Source of the DNA: Dyadobacter sp. CY347
GTDB lineage: Bacteria; Bacteroidota; Bacteroidia; Cytophagales; Spirosomataceae
Direction: 5' to 3'
Length of the DNA: 64,000 bases
Assembly (NCBI RefSeq): GCF_021502655.1
Contig: NZ_JAKFFT010000002.1
Location: forward strand, 806,001 to 870,000
A program made the translations under genes and the position numbers. The notes under the pieces were generated by a model. That model ran no database searches. It saw nothing but the letters and a program-made list of their open reading frames with translations, and was not told the origin of the DNA. Below are positions 38,682 through 47,683 of the stretch, piece by piece (within the stretch, counting starts at the first letter, position 1; every line of letters begins with the position of its first letter).

Positions 38682-39048
38682 ATCAATTTCGATCCGTGAC
38701 TTGGTGCTGTTAAAAGATCAACTAAGCCCGCCGATCGGAATTTTTGTTTGTTTGAAATTAGGACAAATTTAAGATAAAAAAAATGACACTATACAGAATC
38801 ATAACCTGAAAAATTTTACGAAAATTTAGAAATGTAAAATTGTATTATTCTTTTGTACGATTCTTTGTATTACATGTAAGAAATAGTTTTTGCATTTCCG
38901 CAGTGCTTAAATGCCTCGATAAGTCGGGGGCTATCAAACTTCACTTCACCGTATTCTAACGGTCCTAAATAAGAGTAGTTTTCACCCAAAACCCGATTTA
39001 AATAAAAAGACCAACCAACACCTGCATCCAACCATTTTTACCTTTCTT
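38682..39048. other. Divergent intergenic region between cpsB and the DUF1080 gene
   Basis: 367 bp, AT-rich, no coding frame. On the minus strand TAAATTTG (38771-38764) fits a -7 box about 83 bp upstream of the cpsB ATG, without a clear -33 box. No element could be assigned with confidence to the plus-strand gene. Confidence 0.45.
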
Positions 39049-39690
39049 ATGAAAAAAACATTAAAAACACTACTCCTAACGCTCGCTCTAAGCCTGAGCC
39101 TGCAACTTACCACCTTCGCCCAGGATGGCTGGATTTCCATCTACAACGGTAAAAACTTCGATGGCTGGAAAATCGGGGCCAATGCAAGTTCTTTCACGAT
39201 CGTGGATGGCAACATTCAGGTAGCAGGCCCGCGGGCGCACTTGTTCTACGACGGCCCTGTCAAAAACCACATGTTTAAGAATTTTGAATTCAAAGCAACG
39301 GTAATGACTAAGCCGGGGGCAAATTCGGGAATCTTTATTCACACTGCTTATCAGGAAGATGGCTGGCCTTCACAAGGTTATGAAGTGCAGGTGAATCAGT
39401 CGCATACGGATTACAAGCGCACGGGGAGTTTATATAACGTGGTTGATGTGAAGGAAACATATGTGAAGGATAACGAATGGTACACGGAATACATCAAAGT
39501 GGAAGGCAAGCACATTACCATTAAGATCAATGATAAGGTTGTTGTAGACTACGAAGAAACGGATGTGGACAAGAGAGAAGGCGATATGAAAAATAAATTC
39601 CTTAAAGCCGGTACATTTGCTTTGCAAGCGCATGACCCTAAGAGCGTTGTGCTTTATAAGGACATTATGGTGCGTCCGTTGACTGAATAA
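39049..39690 (+). CDS. Secreted DUF1080 (3-keto-disaccharide hydrolase-like) protein
   Basis: 213 residues with a signal peptide (1-24, ending TTFAQ). The single DUF1080 domain shows GWISIYNGKNFDGWKIG at its start, KNFEFKATVMTKPGANSGIFIHT, GYEVQVNQS and KVVVDYEE. Relatives are beta-sandwich, lectin-like proteins; some have been linked to cleavage of 3-keto sugars. No catalytic residues can be named by eye. It is monocistronic or shares a transcript with the next gene 45 bp away. There is no link to the polysaccharide loci except position. Confidence 0.88.
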   Translation: MKKTLKTLLLTLALSLSLQLTTFAQDGWISIYNGKNFDGWKIGANASSFTIVDGNIQVAGPRAHLFYDGPVKNHMFKNFEFKATVMTKPGANSGIFIHTAYQEDGWPSQGYEVQVNQSHTDYKRTGSLYNVVDVKETYVKDNEWYTEYIKVEGKHITIKINDKVVVDYEETDVDKREGDMKNKFLKAGTFALQAHDPKSVVLYKDIMVRPLTE

Positions 39691-39735
39691 ATTGTGCAAA
39701 TAAACGTTCCATAGCAACATGGAGGCGAATTTTAT

Positions 39736-40137
39736 ATGATCGTACCTGAGGAAGTGGCCATGCAGTTTGTCCAGGGGCGTAAACCTGCTCGGGTCAGGTG
39801 CATGCTGAATGGTCATGTCGATTTTCAATGTGCGATCCGGCCGAAGGGTGGGGGAGGTTTCTACATTAATATAGGAACGCCGCTCAGGCAACAGGGAAAA
39901 CTGGTGCTCGGGCAAAAATTGCATGCGGAAATCAGGCCGGATGATAGTGAGTTTGGCCGGGATGTGCCAGAAGAACTGCAAGAATTGCTGGAAATGGACG
40001 AGGAAGGGAAACGCCTCTTTTATGAATCCTTGCCTAGTCATCAGCGCGGCATCATATATTATGTTGCGGGCGCAAAGTCGGTTCAGGTTCGTATTGACCG
40101 CGCGATCATGATGATCAACCGGTTGAAGGTTAAATAA
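39736..40137 (+). CDS. YdeI-like / DUF1905-type small protein
   Basis: 133 residues, cytoplasmic. The N-terminal half (ARVRCMLNGHVDFQCAI, GGGFYINIG) resembles DUF1905 and the C-terminal half (VPEELQELLEMDEEGKRLFYESL, SHQRGIIYYV) resembles the YdeI/OmdA domain that follows it in this family. The cellular role of these proteins is not established; some are annotated as bacteriocin-protection proteins. An unusually clear GGAGG lies at 39721-39725, 10 bp before the ATG, in a genome where such sites are rare. Confidence 0.75.
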   Translation: MIVPEEVAMQFVQGRKPARVRCMLNGHVDFQCAIRPKGGGGFYINIGTPLRQQGKLVLGQKLHAEIRPDDSEFGRDVPEELQELLEMDEEGKRLFYESLPSHQRGIIYYVAGAKSVQVRIDRAIMMINRLKVK

Positions 40138-40237
40138 CATTCTTATTTCATTTTCAACATTGGTTCGCTAACGGCCGAGGATATACATTTCCCGACCTTA
40201 TCTCACCCCCACTTTTCATTTTCAGCAGGATATTTTT

Positions 40238-40245
40238 TATATTTG
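40238..40245 (+). promoter_or_regulatory. Candidate -7 element upstream of the DEAD-box helicase
   Basis: TATATTTG matches TAnnTTTG. It lies just before the terminator-like hairpin at 40263, so transcription from here would run through that hairpin in the leader. The -33 position reads TTTTC, so the match is partial. Confidence 0.35.
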
Positions 40246-40262
40246 TTCAAATCAAGCGGTTT

Positions 40263-40297
40263 GCTGACTGGGAAATATTGAAGTCAGCTCTTTTTTT
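40263..40297 (+). terminator. Intrinsic-terminator-like hairpin ahead of the helicase gene
   Basis: GCTGACT (40263-40269) pairs exactly with AGTCAGC (40282-40288) across a 12-nt loop, and TC plus seven T follow (40291-40297). It may end transcripts from the YdeI-like gene (126 bp upstream), or act as a leader attenuator of the helicase if the promoter at 40238 is real. Confidence 0.6.
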
Positions 40298-40343
40298 AAC
40301 GCGTCCGTAGTCACTTAAACCTATGGACTTTACAAGCTGAATT

Positions 40344-41618
40344 TTGAATTTCAATGAATTTGAACTCCACGAAGACGTGCTCAACGCCGTGGATTCCATG
40401 AACTACCAGCAGGCAACACCTATTCAGGAGCAGGCAATTCCTTACATTCTTGGCGGCAAAGATCTGCTCGCCTGCGCCCAGACGGGTACAGGAAAAACAG
40501 CTGCTTATTTAATTCCTATCCTTGATAAGGTTGCCCACGAAAACAACGGGAACACCGGCGCATTGATCCTTGTACCCACGCGCGAGCTTGCCGTTCAGAT
40601 CGATCAGCAGATCCAGGGGCTGGGTTACTTCGTCGGCGCAACCAGTATTGCGGTTTACGGTGGTAACAAAGGTCCGGAATGGGACCAGCAGAAAAAGGCT
40701 TTGACCCAGGGAGCAGACATTATTATTGCAACTCCCGGAAGACTTATCGCGCATTTGCAGTTGGGATATGTGACCTTCGGGAATGTGAAGCATCTGGTGT
40801 TGGATGAAGCTGACAGAATGCTCGACATGGGTTTTCTAAGTGATATATTAAAGATCATGAGCTTTTTGCCCGCAAAAAGACAAACGCTCATGTTCTCAGC
40901 CACAATGCCGCCAAAAATCGGCGAATTGGCAAAACGGATTTTGCAAAATCCTGAGGAAATAAGACTTGCCGTTTCACGTCCGGTTGACCGGATCGATCAG
41001 CAGTTTTATATGGCAAAGGATGAGCAGAAATTGCCTTTATTATTGCACTTGCTTAGTCAGGTTGAAAATACAAGTATGGTGCTGTTTACCTCGCGCAAAT
41101 CTACCGTGGAGCCGATTGTAAGGGCATTGAAAAAACTGGGGCTTGCTGCAAGAGGGATTTCCTCTGATTCCGAGCAGGCTGACCGCGAAATTGTATTAAG
41201 GGATTTCAAAAACAGACAATTTCCGGTGCTTGTAGCAACAGACGTGCTTTCACGGGGGATTGATATTGATAACCTGAGCCACGTTGTGAACTACGATGTG
41301 CCCCGCGACCCGGAAGATTACGTTCACCGGATCGGCCGGACCGCCCGAGCTGAAACGAAGGGCACGGCGATCACCTTTATCAATGAGCAAGATCAAAAAT
41401 ACGTATTGAAGATTGAAAGGCTTTTTGAAAAAGAAGTTGAAAAGCAATCCATAACCCAGGATTTGGGACTTGGGGACGCTCCGGTATTTGAGCCGCGGCG
41501 TTTCAGGGCAGCCGGTGGCCGCAAGCCAGGCCCGGGCAGCAAACCCGCTAATAAGCCGTCGGGAAGACCTAAAAGACGTAAACCTAATAAAGAAACCAAA
41601 AATCCTACTCAGGCCTAG
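40344..41618 (+). CDS. DEAD-box ATP-dependent RNA helicase
   Basis: 424 residues. The full motif set is present: Q motif (ATPIQEQAIP), I (AQTGTGKT), Ia (PTRELAVQ), II (LDEAD), III (FSATMP), IV-V (LVATDVLSRGIDI) and VI (HRIGRTAR), then a basic tail (GRKPGPGSKPANKPSGRPKRRK) that probably binds RNA. The start is TTG at 40344: the stop TGA ends just before, and the first ATG in frame (residue 19) would cut off the FNEFELHEDVL segment that family members share. A short ATG frame at 40324 ends at once. Such helicases work in ribosome assembly and mRNA turnover, often during cold. The leader holds a terminator-like hairpin. Confidence 0.93.
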   Translation: MNFNEFELHEDVLNAVDSMNYQQATPIQEQAIPYILGGKDLLACAQTGTGKTAAYLIPILDKVAHENNGNTGALILVPTRELAVQIDQQIQGLGYFVGATSIAVYGGNKGPEWDQQKKALTQGADIIIATPGRLIAHLQLGYVTFGNVKHLVLDEADRMLDMGFLSDILKIMSFLPAKRQTLMFSATMPPKIGELAKRILQNPEEIRLAVSRPVDRIDQQFYMAKDEQKLPLLLHLLSQVENTSMVLFTSRKSTVEPIVRALKKLGLAARGISSDSEQADREIVLRDFKNRQFPVLVATDVLSRGIDIDNLSHVVNYDVPRDPEDYVHRIGRTARAETKGTAITFINEQDQKYVLKIERLFEKEVEKQSITQDLGLGDAPVFEPRRFRAAGGRKPGPGSKPANKPSGRPKRRKPNKETKNPTQA

Positions 41619-41778
41619 CCTGTCAGCGTTTGTCGAAAATGACGCAGCAAAAGCATCAGAGATATAACTATATCAATTTTTATTTTAAGGATATAAATGA
41701 TATAAATGTGTTATGCCTTTTTTGCTTTTCTTTTGCTTAGTTTTTAAGTCGTCATGGATAAACTAAAATACCGTACTA

Positions 41779-42510
41779 TTGGACCGTTTGATAGATTGGA
41801 TAAGGAACCATAGGTTCAGCGTCACAGATCCGCCCATTGTATCAATGGAGGGTTTGTTCTCCTTGCTGTTGCTTTTGCTGTTAAGCCTGGTTGCTGTATT
41901 CTTTCACCTAATCCGTATTTTCTTTAATTCCCCCGTTGACTTTTCAATGGACTGGAATTTATTTTTAAGTTGGATTCCGCTGATCACCGCCTTCCTGGCC
42001 GACAACTTTACAAAACGCTTCGGCAGCATTCCATTAACGCTGATCATTTTAACCACAATCTGGCTTGCATTCTTCCCCAATGCGCCTTACATGATCACCG
42101 ACCTGGCACACTTAACCGTTGATTATCAGCGGGATCTGACCTGGCATGATGTAATTATGCTCTTCTTTTACGCAGAAGTTAGTCTTTTCAATGGTCTTGT
42201 GTCATTATACTGGATTCACCGCTCGTGGCGGCGGGTTTTTACAAGACGCGTTAGCATTACATTTCTGTTGCTAAGTCTTCCGCTGGCTGGTTTTGGCGTA
42301 TACTTGGGAAGGGTAAGGCGCATGAACAGCTGGGACATTATCCACGATCCCAGGGCCATCCTGAACAACCTGATAGAAAGCTCCCTGGATCGCACTGCCT
42401 GGGTTTTTAGTATGGAAATCGGCATGCTGCTGGGGATTTTGTATTTGGTACTTTGGGTTATTGTCCGTTTCCGGATCAGGTATAGCAAGAAGAACCAGGC
42501 TGTAGAGTAG
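41779..42510 (+). CDS. DUF1361 integral membrane protein
   Basis: 243 residues with six or seven hydrophobic segments. FFPNAPYMITDLAHL, LTWHDVIMLFFYAEVSL and GVYLGRVRRMNSWDII are the conserved blocks of DUF1361. The function is unknown. The start is TTG at 41779 because an in-frame stop lies 12 bp upstream and the first in-frame ATG (residue 23) would remove part of the N terminus. An ATG at 41755 lies in another frame that ends quickly. It may share a transcript with the methyltransferase 33 bp further on. Confidence 0.85.
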   Translation: MDRLIDWIRNHRFSVTDPPIVSMEGLFSLLLLLLLSLVAVFFHLIRIFFNSPVDFSMDWNLFLSWIPLITAFLADNFTKRFGSIPLTLIILTTIWLAFFPNAPYMITDLAHLTVDYQRDLTWHDVIMLFFYAEVSLFNGLVSLYWIHRSWRRVFTRRVSITFLLLSLPLAGFGVYLGRVRRMNSWDIIHDPRAILNNLIESSLDRTAWVFSMEIGMLLGILYLVLWVIVRFRIRYSKKNQAVE

Positions 42511-42542
42511 GGATTTAGTCATGAAATCAATGTCATTTTGAT

Positions 42543-43274
42543 ATGCAAATATCCGATAACGTTAAGGACTCTTATTCATCACAATATAATGATGACTCCG
42601 TCTCGTGGCGCAACACCGGGGCCAAATACAAGGCACAAAATATAGTAGCACTTTCCAGGCACATCAATTTTAAAAATGTGCTCGAAGTAGGCGCAGGGGA
42701 GGGAAGTATCCTTAACTGGCTTTCACAGTGGGATTTTTGCCAGGATCTGAACTGCGTGGAAATCTCCGAAAGCGGGATTGGCCTGATAAAATCCAAGCAA
42801 ATCAAAAACCTCAAAGATGTCCTGCTTTTTGACGGATATCACATTCCTTATCCCGACAACCATTTTGATCTGGTGATCTGTTCGCATGTTTTGGAGCACG
42901 TCGAGCATGAGCGCATGCTGTTGAGGGAAATAAAACGGGTTTCAAAATATCAGATTTTCGAAGTGCCGATTGATTTTTCTTTTTATGTAGACAAAAAAGT
43001 GAAGCATTTCCTTTCCTATGGGCACATTAACATTTACACGCCTGCCTTGCTGAGGTTCCTGCTGATGTCTGAGAACTTTCAGATCAAAAAGGACATTTGC
43101 CACCTTTACGATGATGAAGTGATTAAGCCACTTTATAAAAACAATCCGTCAGCGTTTTATATAACTAAAATCAAACATTCCATCTTGCGGATGTTTCCAT
43201 ATCTGATGGGCATCAAACCCAATGCCTATACAGTGCTAACGGAGAAGACGGAGAAGGATCTCTCTATATTTTAA
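42543..43274 (+). CDS. Class I SAM-dependent methyltransferase
   Basis: 243 residues. The SAM-binding loop is VLEVGAGEGS near residue 42, and DLVICSHVLEHVEH near residue 105 is the motif 4 region of Methyltransf_11/25-type enzymes; IFEVPIDFSFY follows. The substrate cannot be predicted. The stop codon abuts the GTG start of the pseudouridine synthase gene, so the two are translated together. Confidence 0.82.
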   Translation: MQISDNVKDSYSSQYNDDSVSWRNTGAKYKAQNIVALSRHINFKNVLEVGAGEGSILNWLSQWDFCQDLNCVEISESGIGLIKSKQIKNLKDVLLFDGYHIPYPDNHFDLVICSHVLEHVEHERMLLREIKRVSKYQIFEVPIDFSFYVDKKVKHFLSYGHINIYTPALLRFLLMSENFQIKKDICHLYDDEVIKPLYKNNPSAFYITKIKHSILRMFPYLMGIKPNAYTVLTEKTEKDLSIF

Positions 43275-44045
43275 GTGACAGAGCCGACACATCCTCACCT
43301 CCAAATCCTTTACCAGGACGCAGATCTGGTTGCGATCAATAAGCCAAACGGACTACTCGTTCATCGCTCACCCATAGCGGCCGATGCAGATGTTTTCGCA
43401 GTCCAGATCCTCAGGGACCAGCTGGGGCAAAAAGTATATCCCGTTCACCGGCTCGACCGAAAGACTTCCGGCGTACTGCTCTTTGCGCTAAATGAAGAAA
43501 TGAACAGCCTGATGCAGCAACAATTTCAGGAAGGCAAAGTTGGAAAAACCTACCATGCCATTGTCAGAGGTTACACCCCGGATCAGCTTGACATTGATTA
43601 CCCACTAAAAAAAGAAGACGGCACGATCCAGGAAGCCTTCACCTCACTTCGAACCCTGGCAAGAACAGAAGTAGATTTTGCCATTGGACAACATCCGACA
43701 TCACGCTATTCCCTGGTCGAACTCAAACCTACCACCGGCCGCATGCACCAGCTTCGCAAGCACATGGCCCACATCTTTCATCCCATCATCGGCGACAGGC
43801 CGCATGGATGTAATAAGCAGAACCGGTATTTCAAAGAGCAGCTGGGGATGAGTACAATGATGCTGCATGCGACTTCCATACATTTTCAGGCACCACAAAA
43901 AGGCAAAGAAATGCACATCAATGCGAACTTTCAGCCAGATTTTTTAACCGTTTGCCAAAAGCTATCATTCCAAAACCTGGTTATTGATGAACCGGCCGGA
44001 TCTAATCAGTTCAACATGATCCCAGGACTTACTTCGCAGCGCTAA
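43275..44045 (+). CDS. RluA-family pseudouridine synthase (TruC-like)
   Basis: 256 residues. The N-terminal DLVAINKPNGLLVHRSP and VYPVHRLDRKTSGVLLF carry the catalytic Asp of the RluA family, with the C-terminal GRMHQLRKHMAHI. It turns uridine into pseudouridine in RNA; the short length and overall pattern resemble TruC (tRNA U65), but rRNA is possible. It begins with GTG directly after the methyltransferase stop TAA. A perfect hairpin follows at 44199. Confidence 0.92.
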   Translation: MTEPTHPHLQILYQDADLVAINKPNGLLVHRSPIAADADVFAVQILRDQLGQKVYPVHRLDRKTSGVLLFALNEEMNSLMQQQFQEGKVGKTYHAIVRGYTPDQLDIDYPLKKEDGTIQEAFTSLRTLARTEVDFAIGQHPTSRYSLVELKPTTGRMHQLRKHMAHIFHPIIGDRPHGCNKQNRYFKEQLGMSTMMLHATSIHFQAPQKGKEMHINANFQPDFLTVCQKLSFQNLVIDEPAGSNQFNMIPGLTSQR

Positions 44046-44198
44046 AACCTTCAATCTCCCTAAGCATCACCAATGATCTGACGACAGGATCCCAATCCTT
44101 TCCACGGAAGATTATTCGCAGCACCAACAATTATATCACAGAATTATAAGCTTTTTTTTAATTTGAATTCTTGCGATTAAAAACATCAATCATGCATA

Positions 44199-44233
44199 GG
44201 TGTAGGAAGCCCACATTGGCTTCCTACACCTTT
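44199..44233 (+). terminator. Perfect 13-bp hairpin after the pseudouridine synthase gene
   Basis: GGTGTAGGAAGCC (44199-44211) and GGCTTCCTACACC (44218-44230) pair without mismatch around a 6-nt loop, then TTT. It sits between the synthase gene and the histidine kinase gene, so it should end the upstream transcript. Confidence 0.65.
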
Positions 44234-44298
44234 CGCCATTTCAGTAATGCTTAAACAAAATAGTTTTATTCACATTAAAACTAATTGTATTTTTATAA

Positions 44299-47200
44299 AT
44301 GAATGAAGGGCTATACGGTATTGACGTTGATAATGGCAAGGCAGATAAGCTTATTGCCGGGGAACATAAGCGGTTGCAGGCGCTGCTAAGCTACTCAATC
44401 CTGGATACAGCCAGGCAGCAAGAGTTTGATGGTCTTACCGATCTGGCTTGTCTGGCATGCGACGCGCCGGTCTGCTTGATTACATTTATTGATCAAAAAA
44501 GACTCTGGATTAAATCTTCCAAAGGGACACAACTCGATGAAATGGTGCGGAAAACTTCATTTTGTCAGTATACCATGCTGCAAGATTCGCTCTTTGAAGT
44601 CCAGGATGTGGCCCTTGATGACCGTTTCCGGGGCAACGACTTACTTCATGAGCAGCCTGACCTTCGTTTTTACGCCGGATACCCGCTTACAGATTCTTCG
44701 GGCTACACGCTGGGGGCTATCTGCGTGCTGGATCGTAAAGCCCGAAAACTTACTCAGCCGCAAAGCGACGCGCTCCGACTCATCGCTTCCCAGGTTATGA
44801 CGCTGGTTGCGTGTCATAAAGAACGTATACAAGCCGGGCGACAGGAGCAAGGAAGCGAAAACACCTATACTCAGGAAAAAACAAGCAGCAGCGAAGAAAA
44901 GCTTAAATCTTTTTTTGAAAGTTCTCAGGGACTCATGTGCACGCATGACCTTGATGGCAATTTTACAGCTGTTAATTCTGTTGGGGCTGATCTTTTGGGA
45001 TATACCGTAGAGCAGTTTCTGAAAATGAACCTGCTCGATGTAACCCCAAAAAAGCACAGGCCGGGATTAATGGCTTATCTGCATCAGATTACGCATTCAG
45101 GCAAATCCAGCGGTTTGATGACAACCATGCATAAGAACGGGCACCCGGTCATTTGGAGCTATCGCAATGCATTGGTTATGGACGGAAACGGACACGGTTA
45201 TGTTGTCGGTAACTGTATAGACATTACCCATACCCATAATCAGGCCAAGGAACTTCTCCGCACCCAACAGATGCTGATGCAAACCAATCTTATAGCAGGC
45301 ATTGGGGGGTGGGAATATAATCTGAGTGAAAAGTCGCTTTACTGGTCGGATCTCGCGAGTAAAATCTACCAGCACGATCCTGATTTGAAGCTCAACATTG
45401 ATAATGTGCTCGACCTTTATAAACCAGGCGAAAGCCGTGAAAAGGTGGTCAAAGCCATGACTGATGCCACAAATTATGGCACGGCTCAGGACATAGAAGT
45501 TCAGATTGTAACAAATAAATTCCAAGAGCGTTGGGTCAGGCTCGTCGTCAATGCAGAGTTCAAGGACGGAAAATGTAAGAAGCTATACGGGACTGTTCAG
45601 GATATTGACGAGAAGAAAAAAACAGAACTGCAGGTTGAGTACACCAAAGAGCAGCTGAACATGCAGCAGGCCCGCCTGTTGGCATTCGTCGAGCACATTC
45701 CTGCGGTTGTAGCCATGCTGGATAATGATAGCCGGTATCTGGCCGTAAGCCGTAAATGGGAACAGGAATACGGGTTGCGCAGCAAAGATATTATCGGAAT
45801 GAGCCATTATGACTTATTTGACGATACGGAACAGGATTGGAAGCAAATTCACCGCAAGGCCTTAGCAGCTAAGCGCATGCTAAGGGGAGAGCAGGTTTAC
45901 CGACCGGATGGATGGAGCCACGACCGGTATCTTAGTTGGGAAGTCTGGCCCTGGTTTCAGTTTGACGGAGCCGTTGGGGGCATCATCACCCTGATTCAGG
46001 ATGTGACAGAAATAGAGCTGCACCGGCAGGAACTGAAAACGGCGCGCCACCTGGCCGAACAGGCTAATATGGCTAAGTCGGAATTTTTGGCTAATATGAG
46101 CCATGAGATTCGCACGCCCCTGAATGGCGTGATCGGTTTCACCGACCTGGTTCTCAGAACGCATATGAGTGATACCCAGAAGCAATATCTGAGCTTTGTT
46201 CATCAGTCTGCCAATACGCTTTTGAGCATTATCAATGATATTCTGGACTTTTCGAAAATCGAGGCCGGTAAGCTGGAACTGGATATTGACAAATATGATA
46301 TCTATGAAATAGCCGCGCAAACGGCCGACATTATCTCGTTTCAGGTGCAGAACAAAGGTCTTGAAATGCTGCTGGACATTCCGGCTTGTCTTCCGCGCTA
46401 TGTATGGGTGGACGATATCCGCCTGAAACAGGTTTTGATCAACTTACTAAGTAATGCAGCCAAATTTACCGAATGCGGGGAGATCGAGCTCAAAATTGAG
46501 ATCCTGAATTACGAGCCGGAAACTGGTGATGATATTACGTGCCGGTTTATTGTGCGCGATACGGGCATTGGGATCCGCGAGGAAAAGAAGGCCAAGATAT
46601 TTGAAGCCTTTTTACAGGAAGACGGTTCAACAACAAAGCGTTATGGAGGAACCGGGCTCGGGCTGACGATCTCAAATCAGCTTCTGGCGCTGATGGGCAG
46701 CAGCCTTCATTTAGACAGCATCCTGCGCGTTGGCAGCACGCTATATTTTGACCTCACCATGAAGTCGGAGCGCGGAGAGGCGCTTTCCAGTCAAACCATT
46801 ACCAACATTGACCGGGTGCTGATCGTTGATGACAACGCGAAAAATCGCCAGCTTGTTCAGCGCATGCTCAGCCAGCTTGGCATCCAATCGGATCAGGCTG
46901 AAAATGGCCCGCAAGCATTGGATATGCTTTCAGCGCCACCAGCTTATAATGCCGTGTTAATAGATTATCACATGCCTTATATGGATGGCCTGGAAACGGT
47001 CCGCGAGATCCGCAAAACAATCTCTGCCGCACAACTTCCCATTATCCTACTGAACAGCTCGGCGGATGATTCAAGTGTGCTTCAAGCCTGCCAGGAGCTC
47101 AGCATTAGTTCGCGGCTGATGAAGCCTATCAAGCTGGGCGATATAGCACTTTCGCTTGCCAATCTATCGCCCGATGAACCACAGCAGCAGACCCGCGCCG

Positions 47201-47616
47201 GAGCTGAGCAACTGCGCTTCACTTCAAAGGAACTGAACATTCTTATTGCGGAAGATCATCTTATCAACATGATTCTTGCTAAGACCGTCATCAAAAAGCT
47301 TGCGGTCAATGCGGCGATCTGGGAAGCTGCCAATGGCATAGAAGCCTTGGCGCTTTGCGAAAAACAGTTGCCGGACCTGATCTTTATGGACATTCAAATG
47401 CCGCTTATGAATGGCCATGAGGCGACTTCGCAGATCAGGAAGCTTCCGGGTGCAGATAAAGTCCCCATTATCGCATTAACTGCCGGAAATGTGATGGGAG
47501 AAAAAGAAAGGTGTTTAGAGGCCGGTATGGACGATTTTGTGGCTAAACCTTTTGTCCAGAATGCAATCTGGCAGGTGTTTGAGCGGTTTCTGGACCTAAA
47601 CGAGGACATTAATTAA
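44299..47616 (+). CDS. Soluble hybrid histidine kinase (GAF, three PAS, HisKA, HATPase, two REC)
   Basis: 1105 residues without a membrane segment, so a cytoplasmic sensor. The order is GAF (about 25-172), PAS 1 (about 200-315), PAS 2 (about 325-445), PAS 3 (about 455-575), HisKA with MSHEIRTPLNGVIG and H602 as phosphate acceptor, HATPase (about 700-820, with LSNAAKFT and GTGLGLTIS), REC 1 (about 838-950, D889 in LIDYHMP) and REC 2 (about 978-1100, D1031 in MDIQMP). No DNA-binding output or HPt domain is visible, so the phosphate probably passes to an HPt protein encoded elsewhere. The signal is unknown. Its place between the two polysaccharide loci is suggestive but not evidence of control. 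Confidence 0.93.
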   Translation: MNEGLYGIDVDNGKADKLIAGEHKRLQALLSYSILDTARQQEFDGLTDLACLACDAPVCLITFIDQKRLWIKSSKGTQLDEMVRKTSFCQYTMLQDSLFEVQDVALDDRFRGNDLLHEQPDLRFYAGYPLTDSSGYTLGAICVLDRKARKLTQPQSDALRLIASQVMTLVACHKERIQAGRQEQGSENTYTQEKTSSSEEKLKSFFESSQGLMCTHDLDGNFTAVNSVGADLLGYTVEQFLKMNLLDVTPKKHRPGLMAYLHQITHSGKSSGLMTTMHKNGHPVIWSYRNALVMDGNGHGYVVGNCIDITHTHNQAKELLRTQQMLMQTNLIAGIGGWEYNLSEKSLYWSDLASKIYQHDPDLKLNIDNVLDLYKPGESREKVVKAMTDATNYGTAQDIEVQIVTNKFQERWVRLVVNAEFKDGKCKKLYGTVQDIDEKKKTELQVEYTKEQLNMQQARLLAFVEHIPAVVAMLDNDSRYLAVSRKWEQEYGLRSKDIIGMSHYDLFDDTEQDWKQIHRKALAAKRMLRGEQVYRPDGWSHDRYLSWEVWPWFQFDGAVGGIITLIQDVTEIELHRQELKTARHLAEQANMAKSEFLANMSHEIRTPLNGVIGFTDLVLRTHMSDTQKQYLSFVHQSANTLLSIINDILDFSKIEAGKLELDIDKYDIYEIAAQTADIISFQVQNKGLEMLLDIPACLPRYVWVDDIRLKQVLINLLSNAAKFTECGEIELKIEILNYEPETGDDITCRFIVRDTGIGIREEKKAKIFEAFLQEDGSTTKRYGGTGLGLTISNQLLALMGSSLHLDSILRVGSTLYFDLTMKSERGEALSSQTITNIDRVLIVDDNAKNRQLVQRMLSQLGIQSDQAENGPQALDMLSAPPAYNAVLIDYHMPYMDGLETVREIRKTISAAQLPIILLNSSADDSSVLQACQELSISSRLMKPIKLGDIALSLANLSPDEPQQQTRAGAEQLRFTSKELNILIAEDHLINMILAKTVIKKLAVNAAIWEAANGIEALALCEKQLPDLIFMDIQMPLMNGHEATSQIRKLPGADKVPIIALTAGNVMGEKERCLEAGMDDFVAKPFVQNAIWQVFERFLDLNEDIN

Positions 47617-47683
47617 TACCGGTGGCACGGATTATGCAGATGTAGCGTAACAATAAGGCCTTTGTATTAATCAAAATAACAAC

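Noticed and set aside
40324..40341. Short ATG frame before the helicase as its true start
   Set aside because: It ends after five codons and is out of frame; it would need a frameshift, and the TTG start already gives a complete N terminus.
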